A DNA stretch of 6,478 nucleotides from Oscillospiraceae bacterium. GTDB taxonomy: Bacteria > Bacillota > Clostridia > Oscillospirales > Ruminococcaceae. The notes beneath the pieces were generated by a model. That model worked only from the letters and a program-made list of their open reading frames with translations. It was not told where the DNA came from and searched no databases. Positions within the stretch are counted from its first letter, which is position 1. Each line of letters starts with the position of its first letter. The position numbers were made by a program, and so were the translations under genes. Of the stretch, positions 5,238 to 6,478 are shown piece by piece. The stretch covers positions 1 to 6,478 of the forward strand of contig JAAVIG010000196.1 in NCBI GenBank assembly GCA_014796735.1, in the 5' to 3' direction.

Positions 5238-6146
5238 ATGGAAACAGGCATTTTGCTTGAAAGCGGCACTAATGAATTAGAGCTTTTAAAATTTCATGTG
5301 GGAAACAAGTGTTTTGGTATAAATATTGCCAAGGTCAGCGAAATGATGCGCTATTCTACGGTAACCCCAATGCCCGACGCGCCTGACGCCGTCGAGGGTA
5401 TCTTTATGCCCCGTGACACCCTTATTACCGTGGTAGACCTTCATAAGGTTCTGGATTCGCCCTGCCCCGAGGGTAACGACGGCATGCTCATAATCTGCGA
5501 GTTCAACAGCATGCATGTTGCTTTTCACGTTACCGCTGTCAACGGTATAGTAAAGCTTAGCTGGACGACTATCGAGAAGCCGCCTTCGGTTGCTCAGAGC
5601 GAAAACGGCGGTCTTATTACGGGTGTTGCCAAGCTTGAAGACGGTATGATACTTGTGCTTGACTTTGAAAAGATCGTAGCGGACATCAACCGCTCGGCAG
5701 GTCTTGACACTACGGGCGTTGACAAGCTCCAGCATCTTGAATCCGTTAATTTCGAGGGTCATGTGGTTATTGCGGAGGACAGCGCGCTGCTTAACAAGAT
5801 GATCATGGATTCGCTGCACACGGCAGGCTTCAAAAACGTTATTTCCTTTACTAACGGCAAGGACGCTCTCGACTACATAGAAAGCTTTAAGCATCTGGGT
5901 GAAAATATAAAGGACGAGGTCGCTTTGTTGATCTCGGATATCGAAATGCCCCAGATGGACGGTCATCACCTTACAAAGCGTGTTAAGGACGACCCCGTAA
6001 TGCAGAGGATACCCGTGTTCCTTTTCAGTTCTTTGATCAACGACAAAATGCGTATCAAGGGTAAGTCCGTAGGTGCGGACGAGCAGTTCTCAAAGCCGCA
6101 GATCGGTATTCTTATCGAGAAAATGCATGAGTATATGAAAAAGTAA
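5238..6146 (+). CDS. cheV: CheV chemotaxis coupling protein (CheW domain plus response-regulator receiver)
   Basis: This 302-residue protein is close to the usual CheV length of about 300. The N-terminal CheW-like domain (about 12-150) begins with LELLKFHVGNKCFGINIAKV and links chemoreceptors to the CheA kinase. The C-terminal receiver domain (about 174-300) shows the acidic pair Glu180-Asp181, the phosphorylated Asp234 in SDIEMPQMDG (233-242), Ser264 in FLFS, and Lys286 in SKP, so the phosphorylation site is complete. In Bacillus subtilis, CheA phosphorylates CheV and this aids adaptation to attractant. ATG 5238 is chosen because GGAGGG (5225-5230) lies 7 bases before it; the in-frame ATG at 5232 is too close (1 base) and a TTG at 5163 lies upstream of the promoter. 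It is transcribed alone, with its own promoter and terminator, and no other chemotaxis genes are in view. Confidence 0.95.
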   Translation: METGILLESGTNELELLKFHVGNKCFGINIAKVSEMMRYSTVTPMPDAPDAVEGIFMPRDTLITVVDLHKVLDSPCPEGNDGMLIICEFNSMHVAFHVTAVNGIVKLSWTTIEKPPSVAQSENGGLITGVAKLEDGMILVLDFEKIVADINRSAGLDTTGVDKLQHLESVNFEGHVVIAEDSALLNKMIMDSLHTAGFKNVISFTNGKDALDYIESFKHLGENIKDEVALLISDIEMPQMDGHHLTKRVKDDPVMQRIPVFLFSSLINDKMRIKGKSVGADEQFSKPQIGILIEKMHEYMKK

Positions 6147-6182
6147 GCGGTGGTTTGCCGGATTTTTCGCGTAAATAAAATG

Positions 6183-6218
6183 AATCGATCCGTTCGGGTG
6201 TGGGCGGGTCGGTTTTTT
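6183..6218 (+). terminator. Strong intrinsic terminator after cheV
   Basis: AATCGATCCGTTC (6183-6195) pairs with GTGCGGGTCGGTT-like bases at 6202-6214 to give a stem of up to 13 bp, including several G-U pairs, with a 6-base loop. Six T follow to 6218. It lies 36 bases after the cheV stop codon and closes a single-gene transcript. Confidence 0.85.
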
Positions 6219-6410
6219 GTTTCCTCAATCGGCGGAGTGCTTTTTTAACTGCGTTGGGCTTTTTAAAACTGCGTTTTGGGCTGTGTTTGTTTCATTTGCA
6301 ATAAAGTGGTATTTCTTAATTCTTAAAGCTGCGTTTTATGTAATGCTTTATTTTTAGCTAAAACTGCCGATGTACCGTTCTTGTAGAGCTACGCTTTATG
6401 TGGTGTTCAC
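6219..6410. repeat. Gene-free AT-rich spacer with decayed CTGCGTTTT repeats
   Basis: No ORF with a start, ribosome binding site or recognisable product is present. The words AACTGCGTTGGGCT (6247-6260) and AACTGCGTTTTGGGCT (6267-6282) are followed by AAGCTGCGTTTTATGT (6326-6341) and AGAGCTACGCTTTATGT (6385-6401). The shared CTGCG/CTACG core starts at 6249, 6269, 6329 and 6389, so the last three are spaced exactly 60 bp apart. The DNA between them is only weakly similar. A 12-bp perfect palindrome TTTTAGCTAAAA lies at 6352-6363. This may be an eroded tandem repeat; no function can be assigned. Confidence 0.4.
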
Positions 6411-6463
6411 TTTTTTCTCGGAAGCGAGTGCAGTGCGCCTCCCGCGGGGCTTAAGGTGACACC
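6402..6463. other. GC-rich structured segment at the window edge (possible structured element or dispersed repeat)
   Basis: GGTGT-T-CAC followed by T-rich bases (6402-6413) can pair with AAGGTGACACC (6453-6463), leaving one bulged T. Inside lie two small hairpins: CTCG/CGAG around GAAG (6417-6428), and GCCTC/GGGGC around CCGC (6437-6450), which overlaps the palindrome CCCGCGGG (6441-6448). From 6417 to 6478 I count about 68% GC, in sharp contrast to the AT-rich DNA before it. It may be the start of a structured RNA or a dispersed palindromic repeat running past the edge. It resembles no RNA class I can name. Confidence 0.35.
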
Positions 6464-6478
6464 AAAGGGGGCGAGAGG

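Noticed and set aside
6407..6478. C-terminal end of a minus-strand gene entering from the right edge
   Set aside because: Twenty-three codons are open to the edge, but the composition is that of the GC-rich structured segment and the translation matches no family I recognise.

Overview
The window reads as a piece of a low-to-moderate GC Firmicutes chromosome, most likely class Clostridia (a gut Oscillospiraceae/Ruminococcaceae or Lachnospiraceae type). The grounds are strong purine-rich ribosome binding sites, consensus vegetative promoters, AT-rich intergenic DNA, a CheV-type chemotaxis protein and ABC exporters typical of that class. The species cannot be fixed from the sequence. No rRNA, tRNA, CRISPR array, transposase or phage structural gene is visible.

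Layout. Positions 1-319 are non-coding but dense in signals: two large AT-rich inverted repeats side by side (4-53 and 64-111), a compact repeat pair (154-178), a perfect-consensus promoter (192-220), and a 5' leader whose GC-rich hairpin (254-279) competes with an alternative hairpin (272-289). Positions 320-4011 hold a two-gene operon for a heterodimeric type IV ABC exporter, closed by a terminator that works in both directions (4020-4052). A small XRE regulator lies convergent to it on the minus strand (4068-4319). A divergent AT-rich regulatory region (4320-4478) then leads into a toxin-first type II toxin-antitoxin pair of the HigBA/Gp49 type (4479-5121). A complete cheV gene with its own promoter and a strong terminator follows (5238-6218). 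The last 260 bases carry no gene. They contain decayed repeats about 60 bp apart and end in a GC-rich, structured segment cut by the window edge.

How the parts work together. The two ABC subunits have complementary defects. The first lacks the catalytic Glu and the switch His. The second has a normal ATPase core but a damaged signature motif. Together they should make one active and one degenerate ATP site, as in TM287/288 and BmrCD. The leader looks like a conditional attenuator, which would suit an inducible multidrug or peptide exporter. The TA operon very likely represses itself through two AAGTACTT palindromes, one of which overlaps the -35 box. cheV seems functionally unrelated to its neighbours and implies a chemotactic cell.

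The proteins belong to known families. The less ordinary material is in the non-coding DNA: the upstream array of inverted repeats, the exporter leader switch, the TA operator and the structured right-hand edge. I found no convincing evidence of a wholly new system.
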